From Vibrio maerlii (lineage in GTDB: Bacteria > Pseudomonadota > Gammaproteobacteria > Enterobacterales > Vibrionaceae): a DNA stretch of 64,000 bases. This document shows, one piece after another, positions 62,351-64,000 of this stretch. The stretch is taken from the NCBI RefSeq assembly GCF_003415655.1, contig NZ_QRHC01000008.1, positions 62,001-126,000 of the forward strand, in the 5' to 3' direction. The notes beneath the pieces were generated by a model, which saw only the letters and a program-made list of their open reading frames with translations, was not told the origin of the DNA and did no database searches. Position numbers and translations under genes: made by a program. Each line of letters opens with the position of its first letter. Within the stretch, counting starts at the first letter, position 1.

Positions 62351-63733
62351 TTAAAGCACTTTTATTTGGTATTCATTGAGCACATTCAGCTTCGAATGAT
62401 AATTCGACTTATGGGTTCGCATAATGCGTTCAATATGTTTAGCTAAATCACTTGTATCGCTAAGTGACCTTAACTGAATAACAATATTGCTTCCTTTCTG
62501 GCTTGGTTTTATATCGGAAACTCCATTGATATTGCGTATCGATTGATAAAGCTGCCCCTGATTGCCTACTGCCTTTTGTGAAATAATTAGCTCTCGAATA
62601 GGCCCACCTCGGCTTGCCATTATTTGCACCGAAGACTGAAGCTCACGCTTTAATGCTACTTGGTTATCTTCGACTGCAAGATGAACAGTGGCGAGTTCAT
62701 TGAGCATGCCTTTTTTGTTTGGTAACGTCATGAGAGTAGGATCATTGCGCCAACTTCCATATCGGTTTCCAGCGCGATCGAGCACGGTTGCCTCAAGCTC
62801 AAGCTGTAAACCAGAAGGCGTTACTTTTTGAGTTTCTTTTACATCGAGAATGAGACTCGACTGAGCAGGGTTTAAAGCAAGATCAAAGCCCAATTCCGCA
62901 AGAGTGTTTGAAAAGGTGTTTTTTACGATCGGAAGCTGTGAGCTAACATAAATAGAGGGCTGACCAAGACTTTTTAACAACCTTGCTATTCTGTCTTCCA
63001 CTTTTTGTCGCTCAACAAATACATCAAGCGTAAGTTTAACGGAACCGTTAGGATTTTCTTGGTAAGAGATTTCATTCCAACTGGAAATCATACCTTGAGG
63101 TTCTAGCGACAGTGATTTTGTAGCGATCTCTTGTAGCTCGAAGCCATCACCACTTTGTTGTCCTAACTGCATATGGTTGGAATTGACCATAGCACCTAAT
63201 ACCTGACTAATCGCACGCCTAAAAGCATCCTGTTCAGCAACTTGCCTAGCACTCAATGCGAGCTCCTTGCTTTGACTGCCTTCGCCAATAACTACAACGG
63301 ACATTACGGGTGAGTCATCCCACTCAATATCGCCGTCAAAACCCGAAAGTTCCGTGCTAGGTTGCGGTGCCAAACGTACAGTTACACAAGTATCATCTCC
63401 TAGAATTTCCGCTGGACCATACTCTGCACCAACATTGTCGTTAGCAATGTCTTTTATCAGTAAATCACGACTCTGTTGGTCGAAATGTTGATCTATCAAT
63501 GCTCTGTCTTCTGCAGAGAAAGACACCGAGGTTCTACCTTGCAAAAACAGACGAAGGCTATTCAAACCATCAGCCTTTGCAGATTCAATTGCCATTGCTC
63601 CACGACCATATGCACAGCCCTGTTCGATGAGAGCCAACGTCGGTTGGCCCTTATCTAGTTCCAATGCAGGAACGGACATGCTTACAAACAAAGTTCCAAT
63701 AGCAAAGCTTTTACCTAGCCCTTTGTTGCCCAT
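62351..63733 (-). CDS. Secreted 460-aa protein with FlgT/LPP20-like domains
   Basis: This protein has a signal peptide (residues 1-23, VPA before the mature start). Two segments have helical A-rich patterns like the N-terminal domain of FlgT and LPP20: about 38-130 and 160-250, the latter with SARQVAEQDAFRRAISQVLGA and FVERQKVEDRIARLLKSLG. The second half (about 250-460) is a periplasmic alpha/beta domain with no motif I know. I do not assign a function. Its start overlaps the upstream gene by 19 bases, so it is in one operon with it. The repeated domain type, also present in the LPP20 gene, suggests a protein ring or assembly in the envelope. Confidence 0.72.
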   Translation of the reverse strand: MGNKGLGKSFAIGTLFVSMSVPALELDKGQPTLALIEQGCAYGRGAMAIESAKADGLNSLRLFLQGRTSVSFSAEDRALIDQHFDQQSRDLLIKDIANDNVGAEYGPAEILGDDTCVTVRLAPQPSTELSGFDGDIEWDDSPVMSVVVIGEGSQSKELALSARQVAEQDAFRRAISQVLGAMVNSNHMQLGQQSGDGFELQEIATKSLSLEPQGMISSWNEISYQENPNGSVKLTLDVFVERQKVEDRIARLLKSLGQPSIYVSSQLPIVKNTFSNTLAELGFDLALNPAQSSLILDVKETQKVTPSGLQLELEATVLDRAGNRYGSWRNDPTLMTLPNKKGMLNELATVHLAVEDNQVALKRELQSSVQIMASRGGPIRELIISQKAVGNQGQLYQSIRNINGVSDIKPSQKGSNIVIQLRSLSDTSDLAKHIERIMRTHKSNYHSKLNVLNEYQIKVL

Positions 63734-64000
63734 GTGCTACGCTCCTTCATAAACTCCAGTGGCACTCCTACGCTCACAGCAAAAATACGTCGCTGACGGT
63801 CAGGACGATAGATTCCATCCTCAGCAATGTCTTTCACTTCATCGGCAACATTACTGTCCTTCCAACGAATTATTTTGCCTTGGGCACTTTGTTGACTTGG
63901 GTTAACGGTAGCAACACCAATTGGCTCGACAAACCCTGCACTGTACTCAAACACAACCATGGTTTCATTAGGTAATACACCTGCATTTTGACCACGATCT
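63715..64000 (-). CDS. C-terminal part of an unidentified protein
   Basis: The frame is open from the right window edge to the TGA-side stop at 63715 and gives about 94 residues (DRGQNAGVLPNETMVVFEYS at the start of what is visible, ending ERSTWATKG). A patch of beta-strand-like sequence is followed by RPDRQRRIFAVSVGVPLEF. The gene continues outside the window, so neither its N-terminus nor its class can be read. It overlaps the 460-aa gene start by 19 bases. Confidence 0.65.
   Translation of the reverse strand, partial: DRGQNAGVLPNETMVVFEYSAGFVEPIGVATVNPSQQSAQGKIIRWKDSNVADEVKDIAEDGIYRPDRQRRIFAVSVGVPLEFMKERSTWATKG

Overview
The window reads as a chromosomal stretch of a Vibrio. The indications are the yajG-ppiase-ampG order, csdA-csdE-tcdA-mltA-argA-recD-recB-recC, a Vibrio-type DUF2850 protein, an OmpK/Tsx-like porin, and the long (about 340 aa) form of DapD. 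I see no tRNA, rRNA, transposase, integrase or CRISPR array. The species cannot be fixed by eye.

Layout. (1) 1-2.2 kb: end of yajG, a periplasmic cyclophilin and the muropeptide permease ampG. (2) 2.3-5.6 kb, minus strand: a four-gene run of LON-domain protein, DUF4397 lipoprotein, ECF sigma factor and zinc/cupin ChrR anti-sigma. It has a promoter that looks sigma-autoregulated. (3) 5.6-8.8 kb: Tsx/OmpK channel, panE, csdA. (4) 8.9-23.5 kb: housekeeping (csdE, tcdA, mltA, DUF2850, argA, recD, recB, recC) plus one small orphan ORF. (5) 23.5-27.4 kb: TDT-family transporter divergent from a LysR regulator, SOS gene yebG, a decayed iron-alcohol-dehydrogenase tail, and dapD. (6) 27.5-32.2 kb: glycerol catabolism glpK-glpR-glpD with shared operator-like motifs, ending in a striking octamer tandem repeat. 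(7) 32.3-54.1 kb: a galactose/galactoside island made of galR, galETKM, ebgR-SGNH hydrolase-ebgA-ebgC-ygjI, a lipoprotein form of the GH63 enzyme YgjK, an SSS symporter, a GH36 alpha-galactosidase and its LacI-type regulator. (8) 54-58.9 kb: TetR regulator divergent from a metallo-beta-lactamase-fold lipoprotein, a DUF5329 protein, a MATE pump and a DHH phosphoesterase. (9) 58.9-64 kb, minus strand: a poorly characterised envelope cluster (56-aa membrane peptide, 272-aa coiled-coil/TM protein, MltC-like lytic transglycosylase, LPP20 lipoprotein, a 460-aa secreted protein and the end of one more gene).

How they work together. The island in (7) can take alpha- and beta-galactosides, and probably a glucosyl-galactose, to galactose and glucose; the Leloir enzymes then take galactose into central metabolism. 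At least three LacI-family repressors control it, and each has recognisable palindromic operators nearby. Glycerol dissimilation in (6) lies directly beside it.

The parts most worth following up are the envelope cluster at 59-64 kb, the SGNH hydrolase translationally coupled to ebgR, the ECF operon promoter, and the twin octamer repeats.
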